Of a DNA stretch of 48,912 nucleotides, positions 1 through 11,171 are shown piece after piece. Positions within the stretch are counted from its first letter, which is position 1, and each line of letters begins with the position of its first letter. Both the position numbers and the translations under genes were made by a program. Below the pieces are notes generated by a model. It worked only from the letters and a program-made list of their open reading frames with translations, was not told the DNA's origin and searched no databases. Source of the DNA: Fragilaria crotonensis (Eukaryota > Bacillariophyta > Fragilariophyceae > Fragilariales > Fragilariaceae); assembly GCA_022925895.1 (NCBI GenBank), contig JAKSYS010000488.1:1-48912 (forward strand), written 5' to 3'.

Positions 1-1670
1 ACTCTTCAGTTTAGCACAGCCATTGCTAGCAAGGTATTTGTGCGAACTTGATGTCTGCGTTTCATTAACAATGGATGGCTGGTCTAATCGCAACCTAAAA
101 GGATTTTTATGTTGTGACGGCGCACTGGGTCGATACTCACTCTGGATGTTTGAAGAGTATACTTCTCACCATTCTCGATGTTTCCTGCGGCACGGGTGTT
201 GGAAACCGTGTCGGTTCAGCCCTATTTACTTACCTTCTTGAGATGGTGGGCGCAGCCTTCCTACCAAAGCTGTTGCACATTGTGACGGACAATGGCTCTG
301 ATGCCTGTGCTGCCGTAAATCGGTTATTCCAATTGGTGAACAGTCACCTCGGTTCAAGGAAATTGTTGCCCTCGAACCATGTGCGCTGTGCTGATCACTC
401 AGTGCAGCGTGGTGTTCTCTTTGTCCTAGCGCAAGTGAAGGAAATCAATGAAAAGCTTCGAGCGTCGTTGGTCAGTATCCGTCGAAGCAAGGTGCTGCGT
501 CAGGCATATCGTATGGAGGCGGAGCGTCTCGGCTACGCTAGCAAGGAACCCACCCATCAAGACAGCCCAACGCGTTGGAACTCAACGCATCAGATGTGCA
601 GTGATGCACTTCAGAAGCGAGAAGCCCTTGATCAGACCATGACGCTCCATCAAGATGATCTTGGCAGGGGACCTTTGACGGATTTAGAGTGGTCCAAAAT
701 TGAAGCTGTAATGAATTTCCTAAGGACTCCTCGGCAGATCATGGAATCATTGGCTGCAGACCGGAAGTCAAGCATGGACTTAGTTCAGCTCTCGGTTTCT
801 CATTTGATCAAACATTGTGAGACCAATGAACCCGTCCTCAAGAATATTGATGCTTCCCTATCGGCAGAAACAATGAAGGCAAAAATTCTTGATTATGAGC
901 AGAAACTTGTACAGCTCCCAGCAATCGTATGTGCCTATCTCAACCCGCAGATCCCCAAGCCGACTGACCCTGCAAGGCTGTCCATCATCAAAGGTCATAT
1001 CCGTGGAGTACTTAATGATCGATATGCTGACAGGCTTGAAGCTCTTCCACCTGTACGCCCCGCCTCTGGTGATTCAAGATCAGATACTCTCTTTGAAGCT
1101 CTCTTTGCAAACACCAGCGGTGGTGTCTTTGAAGGCAATCGTAACAATGCTCTAAGTACTCCTGTTCACGATGAAGTTGATCGATATCTGACAATGGGAC
1201 TTGTCGTTTCACAGTCATTCATTGACATTGTTCAATGGTGGATGGCTCGCAAGGATGTGCTACCAGCACATTATCAAATGGCAATGGATTACCTTGGGAC
1301 ACCAGCAACATCGACACCTTCTGAACGTGTCAACAGTATGGCTGGTCGGGAGTTTACTTCTGCTCGCCAATCGCTGTCATCTGCAATCTTTGTAAAAACC
1401 ATGTGCTTGCGTTCATGGATGAAGGCAGGGGTCATATCAATTCCATCTGACCGTCAGAAAGCTATGTCCTTGGCAAGGCCAGGTGTGCTTGAGGTTGGTC
1501 CACCGGGAGGTGCAAGTACTGCTGCTGAATCGATTGATCAGCAGCTGATCGTGATTGAGATCGAACAGCAAGATTGGGTGGAAGAAGTCCTCGATGATGG
1601 GGTCGTCAGCATGCTTAACATCCAATTCGACAATATGATTGCCGATGAATCAGACATGTCGGCAATGTAA
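1..1670 (+). pseudogene. hAT-family transposase, 3' part, with one frame break
   Basis: The reading frame is open from the first base of the window, so the N-terminus (including any BED zinc finger) lies outside. The first segment (about 2-106) carries the typical hAT phrase TMDGWSNRNLKGF. The main segment continues with VTAHWVD, a conserved TDNGSDACAAVNRL stretch, CADHSVQRGV, the SPTRWNSTHQM motif, and near the C-terminus the dimerisation region (WWMARKDVLPAHYQMAMDYL, then STPSERVNSMAGREFTSARQSLSS). hAT transposases cut and paste DNA with an RNase H-like DDE core, and the C-terminal region mediates dimerisation. The two segments differ by one base at a T5 run (104-108). The remaining frame is long and undamaged, so the copy is either recent or intact with a sequencing error. 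The stop is TAA at 1668-1670. I could not identify the 3' terminal inverted repeat downstream. Confidence 0.85.
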
Positions 1671-2370
1671 GAACCCTTTAAAACTTAATGCATGATGTTT
1701 CAACGTAGTGAATATACTACAATTATCGAATTGTATTAAACAAATAGTTGAGATGGAGGTGGCATTATACTGTATTTTACTGTATTATACCATATTGTAT
1801 TAAACAGCACTACAGTACAGTACCGAGTAGACTACTACCGTGCTACGTGCTCTGGGGTTAGGGGTTAGCCCGCCACATGCCGAAAACCATCCTGAGTAGG
1901 GCTTCCCAGTACGTCCCTTTTTGGAGGTTAGTATACTATACTAACGCAGCATAGAAAGTCAAAAAAATTGCAATTAAGGACCTAATTCACCTAGTAAAAT
2001 GGTTCTGTCATGGTCATTGATGTGTTTAACTTGTGTGTTTTGGGTAGGGGAGGTTCTTCATCATACATAACCAGCAATTTAGGAGCAGCAGTGTGGAATG
2101 AGAATATCTCCACACCAGCCACCATGCTTCCTCACCTACTACTGCAAAATTGACAGGTTCAGGCTTGGCCAAGAAGGAGCTTGGTTCCATGCTGCTGAAA
2201 GATGCAGGATCATCATAGCAGCAATGGAATTCTATGCTGGTTGGATTTGCTGCCTGTTTGTGTGCTCTGATCAAAGACACTGCATACCAAGCAGAGTCTG
2301 TGGTCAGACTTGGAGATGCAGAAGATGATCCTATAAATGTTTCTTTCAGTTGCATTGGTGTTGTTCATGA
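1671..2370. other. Intergenic stretch between hAT and foldback element
   Basis: No supported gene. It contains AT-rich runs of TACTGTATT type around 1770-1830 and GTAC-rich stretches. It presumably includes the unrecognised 3' end of the hAT element. Confidence 0.5.
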
Positions 2371-2740
2371 CACCCTAGGATTGTTTGTAGTGAGCTTACT
2401 TATTGGTTGAAACACAAGTCAATGCACAAGCCCCAAATATACAGGGTGCGGGGTCCCCATTGTAATGCAAAATCTGAGGGCTGCATTGGAGTTGCAGAAC
2501 AAATCTTCTGTCAAGGATTATTAAGAGTGTATCAGTAATGTTTTTGACAACCTAGGATTGTTTGTAGTGAGCTTACTTATTGGTTGAAACACAAGTCAAT
2601 GCACAAGTCCCAGATATACAGGGTGCGGGGACCCCTTTGTAATGCAAAATCTGAGAGCTAAACTAGAAATGCAGAAAAAATGTTCTGCTAGGGTTTGTCA
2701 AGTTTGCATTGATGATACCGACGGTATCCTTTGATTGGAG

Positions 2741-2756
2741 TGGGTATATATACCCA
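2741..2756. repeat. 16-bp perfect palindrome in the foldback arm
   Basis: TGGGTATATATACCCA is self-complementary over its full length. The same palindrome recurs in the other arm near 3587-3602. It follows a second small dyad, GATACCGACGGTATC. Confidence 0.8.
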
Positions 2757-3639
2757 TTGACTAGAGTGCAATTCAGTACGTAATTTGCCACAATTGCTGA
2801 TACGGGGCTTTCTGTTAAATGAACATTCTGCAGTCAGACATTAATATTATGCAGAATTGTGCTGTTGTGTTTTGTTGAGTGTGTATGGATTGTATTGATG
2901 GTATCCTGAGATCCTCTCAACCTTTTATGCTCATTGACTTCTTGAAGATTCCATTTTGATGCAACAATGCTAACAAATAAATACACAAAAATGATCAATA
3001 CTCAATCAATTTTGGATTTTGAAAAAATTCAAAACTGGCATTTACTCCATAAACAAATGCTTGAAACTCATTTACAGAAGCTCTGGTCACAAAAGTCGAT
3101 GCTTGGGCTGTTATAGTGCAACTGATCAACTCAGAACATAAAGTACTTCTGATTTGTGTAACTCAACACTAGTAGATAACATGTGATCGCATCCTAAATT
3201 ACACATTAACTTATGTCGCTAACACCAACACTAACTCCCAAAGCGACTATCGTTGCCGGAGCTTCAGCCAATGAGTCCCAGGCTCTTGATAATGGAGTAG
3301 ATGCCATTTTTGGATTTTTTCAAAATCCAAAATTGATTGAGTATTGATCATTTTTGTGTATTTATTTGTTAGCATTGTTGCATCAAAATGGAATCTTCAA
3401 GAAGTCAATGAGCATAAAAGGTTGAGAGGATCTCAGGATACCATCAATACAATCCATACACACTCAACAAAACACAACAGCACAATTCTGCATAATATTA
3501 ATGTCTGACTGCAGAATGTTCATTTAACTGAAAGCCCCGTATCAGCAATTGTGGCAAATTACGTACTGAATTGCACACTAGTCAATGGGTATATATACCC
3601 ACTCCAATCAAAGGATACCGTCGGTATCATCAATGCAAA

Positions 3640-4622
3640 CTTGACAAACCCTAGCAGAACATTTTTTCTGCATTTCTAGTTTAGCTCTCAGATTTTGCAT
3701 TACAAAGGGGTCCCCGCACCCTTATATCTGGGACTTGTGCATTGACTTGTGTTTCAACCAATAAGTAAGCTCACTACAAACAATCCTAGGTTGTCAAAAC
3801 CATTTCTGATACACTCTTAATAATCCTTGACAGAAGATTTGTTCTGCAACTCCAATGCAGCCCTCAGATTTTGCATTACAATGGGGACCCCGCACCCTTT
3901 ATATCTGGGACTTGTGCATTGACTTGTTTCAATAAGTAAGCTCACTACAAACAATCTAGGTTGTCAAAAACATTTCTGATACACTCTTAATAATCCTTGA
4001 CAGAAGATTTGTTCTGCAACTCCAATGCAGCCCTCAGATTTTGCATTACAATGGGGACCCCGCACCCTGTATATCTGGGACTTGTGCATTGACTTGTGTT
4101 TCAACCAATAAGTAAGCTCACTACAAACAATCCTAGGTTGTCAAAAACATTTCTAATACACTCTTAATAATCCTTGACAGAAGATTTGTTCTGCAACTCC
4201 AATGCAGCCCTCAGATTTTGCATTACAATGGGGACCCCGCACCCTGTATATCTGGGACTTGTGCATTGACTTGTGTTTCAACCAATAAGTAAGCTCACTA
4301 CAAACAATCCTAGGTTGTCAAAACATTTCTAATACACTCTTAATAATCCTTGACAGAAGATTTGTTCTGCAACTCCAATGCAGCCCTCAGATTTTGCATT
4401 ACAATGGGGACCCCGCACCCTGTATATCTGGGACTTGTGCATTGACTTGTGTTTCAACCAATAAGTAAGCTCACTACAAACAATCCTAGGTTGTCAAAAC
4501 ATTTCTGATACACTCTTAATAATCCTTGACAGAAGATTTGTTCTGCAACTCCAATGCAGCCCTCAGATTTTGCATTACAATGGGGATCCCGCACCCTGTA
4601 TATTTGGGGCTTGTGCATTGAC
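3640..4622 (-). repeat. Tandem satellite array, period about 177 bp
   Basis: The phrase GTTCTGCAACTCCAATGCAG recurs at about 3841, 4011, 4188, 4364 and 4540, giving spacings of 170, 177, 176 and 176 bp. A diverged unit precedes these at 3640-3720. Each unit contains a conserved core of the type CCCCGCACCCTGTATAT. Two units in the opposite orientation lie at 2400-2690. Confidence 0.85.
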
Positions 4623-6260
4623 TGGTCAAGCTTTGACCAACCATTACTACCCAATACCCACCCACGCCCGCTTGGGCATAACCATACCCCATACTCACCC
4701 AGCCAGTGCCCATTCTCTGCGCATTGGAAAATGTGATTGCAGTCCAAGGTGAGGCAAATTGGCAGTCACTTGTCCCCTGTTTGAAGCGCAAGAAATTGCA
4801 TGCATTGCAAAATGTTCTGTGATAGAATTGTTGTCATGCATCTGACAAGACAATCAAGCATTTGTTTCTCAGCAGCTTTTGCTGCTGCCCTTGTCAAGAC
4901 CTTTTAAGCAGCTGTTACTCTTAATCCTATTTTATTGGTGGATGTGTTTTCCCCATTCATTTGTGCAAACATGCATACCTACAACCCATTGAGTTGTGTG
5001 CAATTTGAGCATCTGTCCTTCACTACTTACAAAACAATTCTCATAAGGTGTCAAATCTCACTGGATCAATTATTTCCAAAATTGTCTCTCACCAGTTCTG
5101 TCAAAGCATTGCTGAGATAGATACATTGACAAAAGGTCTGCAAATGAGAGTCAAATTTTTGGTCAGTGAATTGTTAGTGACATCAGTTGTTGTTGCAAAG
5201 TTGTGGAGGTTTTGTCGTGCATTTGAGTGTTCTAGTATCACAACTCAACGTCCTTTTACAAGGAGATGCAAGAAAAGTTCTGTCAGGGTTTGTTGGGTTG
5301 TGTTGGTGGTGCTCCTATTGATGCGGGCACCCTTCAAGCATTCTACTACTTTGCATACCCAATCATGCTTGTGCAATTCGATGCACAATCCCCCACTGTC
5401 TCAAATGCAGGATTCTCCCAAAGAATGATAATAAAACCCTTGGATTTTCTGTATTCTGCTTACTGCTGAATTATTAATATGCAAGTCAACGCACAAACCC
5501 CCAATAAACAGGGTGCAGGGCTCATTGCAGATGTCTGTGCCCTAATCACAACCACATGTGCTCTCTTTGCCAATGATACGCAGACAAACCAAAGCAGCAA
5601 CATGATTGGATCTTTTTACAGTGTATACTCATTGAATACTGTGCATTGACACTTGCACACCACTATTGTTGGGGATATGGGATTGCTTCCCTAAGAGATG
5701 CAAGATCATAAGTTGAACTTGGAGATTGAAAAAGGTTCTGTCACAGTTTGAAGCTGCTATTGGTGGTGTTGGCAGTACTCTTGGATCTGCTTGTCCACTA
5801 TGCAACAAGGAGACAACTTCCAATTGCGCGATCTTGGGCTGCAATGGCAATTGTTGACAAGCACATGAGCAACAGCTGCTCAACAGGCTTTTGTCATGCA
5901 GACAAAAAATGCCTGTGTGTCTTGTCAGATACATAAGAATGATTCTATTGCAGGACATTCACAATGAATATTATTCCATGGGCTTGCAATGGGGACAAGA
6001 GTCTGCCAATTTGTCTCACCTTGCTGGGCTGCAATAACAAATTCTGACAAGGATAAGAATGGCAGCTGCTTCCTGGGGCTTCAAGCTGGGGACAACTTCT
6101 GATTTGCCCCATCTTGGGCTGCAATTATTGCAATGATTGCAATTATTGGCAAGCAAAGGAAAGACAGCTGCTCAACGGATTTCTGTCACGCAGGCAAAGA
6201 AATGCCTGAGAATCTTGTTAGATGCATGGTGACAATGATTCTATAACAGGACTTTAATTC
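4623..6260. repeat. Diverged copies of the foldback/satellite family
   Basis: Several weak repeats related to the neighbouring element are visible. A degenerate forward copy of the satellite core lies at 5481-5525 (AAGTCAACGCACAAACCC). The segment at about 4700-4900, read on the minus strand, matches about 5900-6060 on the plus strand (shared TGCCAATTTGYCTCACCTTG). A direct repeat of about 320 bp links 5800-5955 and 6105-6255 (shared CATCTTGGGCTGCAAT and AATGATTCTATARCAGGAC). The short frames here have no recognisable protein features. It looks like an older, mutated layer of the same element family. Confidence 0.6.
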
Positions 6261-6889
6261 CCAAAAGTGGCCTTGCCATTTCCCATACATGCTGTGTAGC
6301 AGTGTTTTGAGTCTTGTCATGTTTAAAACAATAAATTCACATCCTTGGAAATTAAATAGTTTAAACTGCAGAAAAAGACAATTATTTGCAAAACCACAAC
6401 GTTATTTCAGAACTACAGCATAATGCTGTCCTTCCTGATCTTACAGTAGGGTGTTTCAAGCTGGAGCACGAACCCACTCAAGCACACCTAAGTTTGTGGT
6501 ATTCAACCTCCTTCCTGGGAGGGAACACCAACTGAACTCGGCATACAGCCTGACTGTGATGGATTCGAACCCCGAGCATCCCTAAAAATGTAATTGTTGC
6601 CGATGGAAAAAAAATAAGGTACATATACTCTAAAAATACAATGTGTGTTGTTACCAAAAAAAATCAATTCTAAATTCTTCGTCCGGAAAATTGGTAGCGG
6701 GCGGGTATCATATGGGTCGGAGCTCGACCAAGCGAAGTGTGGAGGGGTCATGGGTGGTCCTATCATATCTCCAAACCGGCCTACTTGTACCGGCGGCCTT
6801 GGGTACTTGTACCACCCATGGACAAAGGCGTCATACCCCGTGCAGGACTCTGGTACGCTTGTACTGTATACAGTAGTATGTTTCACTGA
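6261..6889. other. Intergenic DNA, no gene recognised
   Basis: Nothing coding is supported. The minus strand near 6545-6560 has a GGTTCGAATCC stretch identical to a tRNA B-box consensus, but no cloverleaf can be folded around it. It could be a relic of a tRNA-derived SINE or chance. Confidence 0.4.
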
Positions 6890-7085
6890 AAGCTTTCACC
6901 CTTTAACACATCTTAAATGTTAATTACCCTTTAAGGCACTGTTAAAGGTTAAAAGGTTAAAAGGTAAAGGTAGAGCACTTCTTAAAGGTTAAAGGTAAAG
7001 GTAGAGAGTTCTCTAAATGGTAGGTTAAGGGGTAGGTTAAAGTTAAAGGTTTTCATTTTAACATTTTACCTTTTAACTTAACCTG
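6890..7085. repeat. Degenerate TTAAAGG-type simple repeat
   Basis: About 190 bp consist of imperfect alternations of TTAAAGG, TTAAAAGG and AAAGGTAG, ending in the complementary form (CATTTTAACATTTTACC), so the tract is partly self-complementary. Confidence 0.7.
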
Positions 7086-7384
7086 CCGAGGCATGATATG
7101 TCATAGATCTGGTACAGTACTAGTATTGGTACTCTAGTATTATCATACGGATAAGGAGTGACGGTTTGACGGTTAGGTGAGTCGGACCAAAACGTACAAG
7201 TCTACCTTAAACTCCAGTATAGTACTTCTACTAGTAGAACACAGAGTCCTCTGGAAGGTCCGGCCCAAGCACGTTTCGCGATTAACAAGATCTACCTTAA
7301 GGATGTGCGCGCCAGCCAATGACCGGCCGGCGTGATGAGAGCTTGTTAGGATGTGTGTCGTATCATTCGAGCTGGCAAGGTTCA

Positions 7385-7655
7385 GCAAATGTCAGCAGAT
7401 TTCTTTTTCGTCAGCAAATGTCAGCAGTTTTGCTTTTCGTCAGCGAATGTCAGCAAACTTGATTCTCGTCAGCAAACGTCAGAAGATGTCAGCATCACCG
7501 TAGCTCTTGTACTGGAAAAAACTCGTTTTCGTCATCATATGTCAGAAAATGTCAGCAGATTCGATTTTCGTCAGCAGACGTCAGCAAATTCGTTTTTTGT
7601 CAGCGGATGTCAGCAGATCTGTCTTTTCGTCAGCAAGTGTCAGCAAAACGACGAT
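7385..7655. repeat. 29-30 bp minisatellite (GTCAGCAAATGTCAGCAG type)
   Basis: The unit GTCAGCARATGTCAGCAR followed by a T-rich TTCGWTTTTC segment repeats about seven times, with one interruption around 7490-7530. Each unit is itself built from a doubled GTCAGCA half. A 165-codon open frame crosses it but merely mirrors the repeat and shows no protein family features. The array ends about 590 bp upstream of the HPP gene start. Confidence 0.8.
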
Positions 7656-8240
7656 GACGCTGGCATAACCAGTTTAGCACCAGCCAGACACAGAACGGAA
7701 ATGATTTTCGCCTCCGGCCAGCGTGAATTCGACCTTGATTCACGACTAAGCGTGTATTGCCGGACCTTCCTGGTGTCGTCGGACATCAGACAGAAGCCAA
7801 CAGCCTATGTCATACTTTCACCCTGCATCTTGAATCGTGACACCAAGTAATCGAATGAGTCGCAAACTGCAGATCTTGTCTCTACTCTCTCTATTGTATG
7901 ACCGTAGGACGGAGTATGAAAAAAGAAGTAAAAAACGAAACCCAGGTAAACAGTAAAAACGCAGTACTCCGAGTACAGTACTGATAGTTTACTGCCGGAC
8001 CGAACACTGATTTTGATCAATTTGAGATGCGACAAGCGACATCATTTCGCAGTGCTTCTGCCGGAACATGGGTCACCGTTCCTCACTATTTTCGTCAGGA
8101 ATAGAATTCAATCAATACCTCTAAGAACGACGTCCTTCACGCCGTGTTCTTGATCATTGTTGCGACTGTGGCATTCACATCAGCTACAGTAACTTAGACG
8201 CGACCACGACGACGCAGCTGTTGATGCTCCCGAGGCTACC
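7656..8240 (+). other. Upstream region of the HPP gene
   Basis: No gene is supported. This is the presumed promoter and 5' UTR of the gene at 8241. A well-defined TATA box could not be singled out. Confidence 0.35.
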
Positions 8241-10132
8241 ATGGAATCCGAAAGTCTCGTCGGCGATGACCAGTCCTACGGAACTTCGTCGAGAAGCTTT
8301 GGAAGCCTGGCCGCAGCACAAAGCTCTTCAATGTCATTGAATTCAATGACATCAAACTTTCCGTCCGTTCCTCAGTCTTTCTTATACCACCACTCAGCCA
8401 CAGTACATTATCCGAATCATTCATGTCATTCACATCGTCGACAAAATCAGGTGCTGGCAAGGCCGCTTCTACGGAGGACGACATTCCGGAAAACGTCGAT
8501 GAAAGTCGAGTCTACCAAGCAGCACGAGAAGCGGGTCGACATGCCTTTGGGGTGGTTGCGGTCGATGTTTGGACTCTTGACCACGGAACCTTTCTCCACG
8601 TCCCGGGTGGCTTCTGGGTCAATCCAGTTTTCGCCAAACGCCATCCCTCCGATGCGTTGGAACGTATCGTCAACCCGCATCATTCCAACTATTCACCTCC
8701 AATGCCACAAGTCCCAGGAGCGGGTTTGGCAGGCTACTTTTGGTCTATTGGATCGGAACGTCTTATCTGGAGAGATCTCAAGGCGATCACGTCCGACCCG
8801 CTTCAGCCTTCATATCGACGAATGAATGTATTGGAAGAAGCCGGATTTGGCAAAGCCACCGGAATACCCTTCGATATCTTGGGACACAGAGGTGTCGTTG
8901 TCTATTTAACTCGTGAAAACGCAAGCGAACCTTTATTGAGCGATCCGACGAATGTGAGCTTCTTGAGAATAGCTGCTCAGCACATCGGAGCCGCGTCTGC
9001 ACTCTCCAAACCACGTCAATTGTCAATGCAAGCTCGGGAAAAACGCATAACAAAGAAATTTCGTAGCGTGGCGACCAAGATTCACTGTGTCAATGCTTTT
9101 TCATCACTCCGACATTCCCTCTCGAATCGGAGCCTTCAAGGTTTGGCACGATCGTCGAGCCATCTAGGAAGTCCCCTGACGCGTGCCAACTCATTTATGG
9201 AGAGCCAAATGTCATCGTTCAGGCGAGGACTCAAAGGATGGACCGATAAAGTGAGGTTGTACGCGCAGAAACGGTACACCTCGCTGACCGAAAAGTGTCA
9301 AGGCAGCAATATCAAGCCGCCTCCGCCAGTACCTCTATCGAATGCTGTTCGAGCTTTCGTCGGATCCTTCCTTACTTTCCTGGCTCTATACAGCCTTTCC
9401 GCTCTGGCATGCCGTGAAACAGAACACAGAATAGTACTGGCGCCTTTTGGTGCGCTTCTGACACTGCTGTTCAGTCTGACAGCAGCTCCGGCATCGCAAC
9501 CACGAGCCATCATCTATGGGCAGCTAATTTGTATTTCCATAGCACTTCTTGGAAAATACTACTTGGTGGATCTTGCCAGGTTGCCGATCTGGTTGGTTGT
9601 TCCACTGACAACATCTGGAGGGATCGCAACCATGACCAAGTTTGGGTTGGCGCATCCACCAGCCGCTGCAGCTATTGTGGCTCTATTTGCTCAACCTGAT
9701 TTTTCCCTGATGTCTGGAGTATTCGTTCTCGTAGGTAACCTGGTCGCAATCTCCGTAGCTGTGCTGGTCAACAATCTATCTGAGACATCTCAGTATCCTA
9801 TTTATTGGGGATTCGGTATTCAAGGGACGATGAAATCTCTTGGTACTCACGCAAATCAGTTGCTTTTGCGAAGATTGCCAACATCGAGCTTGCGCTCGTC
9901 GCAAGATGAAGTCCCGGTGAAGAGAGGTCCTGATGCATCAACGGTACTTTCTGGTGCGGATTTACCGTCGTATCAGGCGAATTCCTTCGTCTCAACCAAC
10001 GGGCACAACCTCGCGGATGCATCAGTGAATCTCGCATTGATGCTATCTTTCAAGAATGAAGATGAAGAATCAGTCCCTCTCAATGACTTGAAGTCAGCAG
10101 AGGAGGACGCTATGGTCTACTTTTCATACTAA
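8241..10132 (+). CDS. HPP-family integral membrane protein with GAF-like N-terminal domain
   Basis: The C-terminal half has about five hydrophobic segments (from VRAFVGSFLTFLALYSLSAL to SGVFVLVGNLVAISVAVLV) and the family signature AHPPAAAAIVAL, preceded by TTSGGIATMTKFG. HPP proteins include plastid nitrite transporters of plants, so anion transport is a reasonable but unproven guess. The N-terminal half is soluble; its segment GFGKATGIPFDILGHRG to FLRIAAQHIGAASAL resembles a GAF-type sensor fold. An internal ATG at 8423 opens an uninterrupted 569-codon frame. The better-context ATG (ACCATGG) is at 8241 in another frame. A 65-nt intron at 8333-8397, with a pyrimidine-rich CACTCAG acceptor but an atypical GTCATT donor, would join the two into 608 residues. 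A missing base is the alternative. It is convergent with dapB. Confidence 0.8.
8331..8352. repeat. 22-bp perfect palindrome at the start of the HPP gene
   Basis: The sequence is centred on GAATTC, with half-site ATGTCATTGAA followed by its exact complement. It spans the proposed splice donor at 8333, so it may be only a coding coincidence. Confidence 0.7.
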
Positions 10133-10182
10133 GGCAGTGCGCCACAGGTTTTAGCTCATTTTCGGAACGCATCATCTTTATG

Positions 10183-11171
10183 TTACTCCAATGCTCCCTC
10201 TTCCAAGACATTAATCATGGTATAAATCTGTGGTGCATCTTGGCCTTCGGCAATTTTCTTAGCCAAGAACTTGACGGCGTCAGCAGTTCCCTCAGCATAC
10301 ACCGATCTTCCCACAACATTATGCTTGAGCTCAAACTCCACCGTTCCATCAGGACTTGTCAACGTGTACGTGAAATGCATGACCCGACAAGGCATCCTTG
10401 GGAACACCAAAGTCCATCGATGCTTGATCATCACGAACCTTATCCACATCATTGTCGGCTTCAAATTCTTGATTGTTAGTCAACACTTTAAGCGATTCGA
10501 TGACTGCCTTCGCAGTTCCAGACGTGTCAGCCTTGGTTTTCTGGTGCGATTCCCGAACTTTTAGTTCATACCCTGCAAATGCCGCTGGGAATTTCTTGGC
10601 CAATTCTTCCAGCGCCGACTGCATTGCAACAATCTGTTTGCCCATGTTGGGTGCAATAACGGCAAAGTGTCCCTCGACATCGCGTAAAAGCGCATCGCGA
10701 TCACCTCCTGTCGTCCCCATAACGAAGGGAATACCCCTGCTTACGTAAAATTTGGCATTGTCATTGACTGCCGATGGGTGTGTGTAATCAATAGCTAGAA
10801 GTATGTCGCTCGCTTCTTTCATTCCTGCAATTGCCGAGTCGATTTGATCTGATTGCGACGATGGGATCAGTTTAACTTGCGCGGATTTGCCTGACACTAC
10901 ATCATAGACCTGGATCGTACACGGTTCTATATTCGGGCCTGTCATGGCGACTGGTGCCAGGTCGAGGCCCTTTGCGCAAGCATGCTTCGGCGGCAGCCGT
11001 AGCCATGGGACCCGGCATGCCATTGACCATGACTCGAACTTCTTGATCGAGGTCAGCCGCTGCCATGCGACTAGCAGTTCCCGATGATGATAGTGACTGC
11101 CAATTGGGTATTGGCGCAAACGCACTGGTATAGCCGAACAGCAGAGATGCTAAAATGCGCGCTTTAACCAT
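10183..11171 (-). CDS. dapB: Dihydrodipicolinate reductase, plastid-targeted, two frame breaks
   Basis: DapB reduces dihydrodipicolinate with NAD(P)H in the diaminopimelate route to lysine. The start ATG (11171) opens MVKARILASLLFGYTSAFAP, a signal peptide ending in TSAFAP, which is the ASAFAP-type cleavage motif for import into diatom plastids. Next come a Rossmann-type segment (VRVMVNGMPGPMATAAAEAC), the DYTHPSAVNDN and FVMGTTGGDRDALL motifs, and the plant-like active site ESHQKTKADTSGTAKAV. The C-terminal FTYTLTSPDGTVEFELKHNV and GRSVYAEGTADAVKFLAKKI are typical of the family. Two single extra bases break the frame, one near 10972-10978 (after CLRKG) and one near 10370-10375 (between SGHAFH and TYTLTS). 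With both ignored, the full-length enzyme is present. It is either a very young pseudogene or assembly error. No intron is needed. Confidence 0.85.

Larger units (their letters stand above)
2371..4622. repeat. Foldback element: long inverted repeat built of ~177-bp satellite units
   Basis: Two arms, 2371-3050 and 3292-4622, are near-perfect reverse complements over their inner ~680 bp and enclose a single-copy spacer at 3051-3291. Each arm has an inner non-tandem part (2700-3050 and 3292-3640) and an outer part made of tandem satellite units. The left arm has two units and the right arm about six, so the arms are unequal. The outermost units on both sides share variants (AAGCCCCAAATATAC) absent from the inner units (AAGTCCCAGATATAC), which suggests the terminal units evolve as a pair. 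Long inverted repeats made of internal tandem units are the hallmark of foldback-type elements. No transposase is encoded in the spacer and no target duplication was found. Confidence 0.75.

Noticed and set aside
3640-4622. Regularly spaced repeats as a CRISPR array
   Set aside because: The units are contiguous ~177-bp satellite copies without spacers, in a eukaryotic context.
6540-6560. tRNA-like B box (GGTTCGAATCC on the minus strand)
   Set aside because: The flanking bases do not pair as a T-stem and no D-arm, anticodon arm or acceptor stem can be drawn.
6890-7085. Interstitial telomere repeat
   Set aside because: TTAAAGG is not a recognised telomere unit (TTAGGG expected) and the tract is irregular.
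7353-7850. 165-codon open frame
   Set aside because: It only mirrors the 29-30 bp minisatellite; no protein features.
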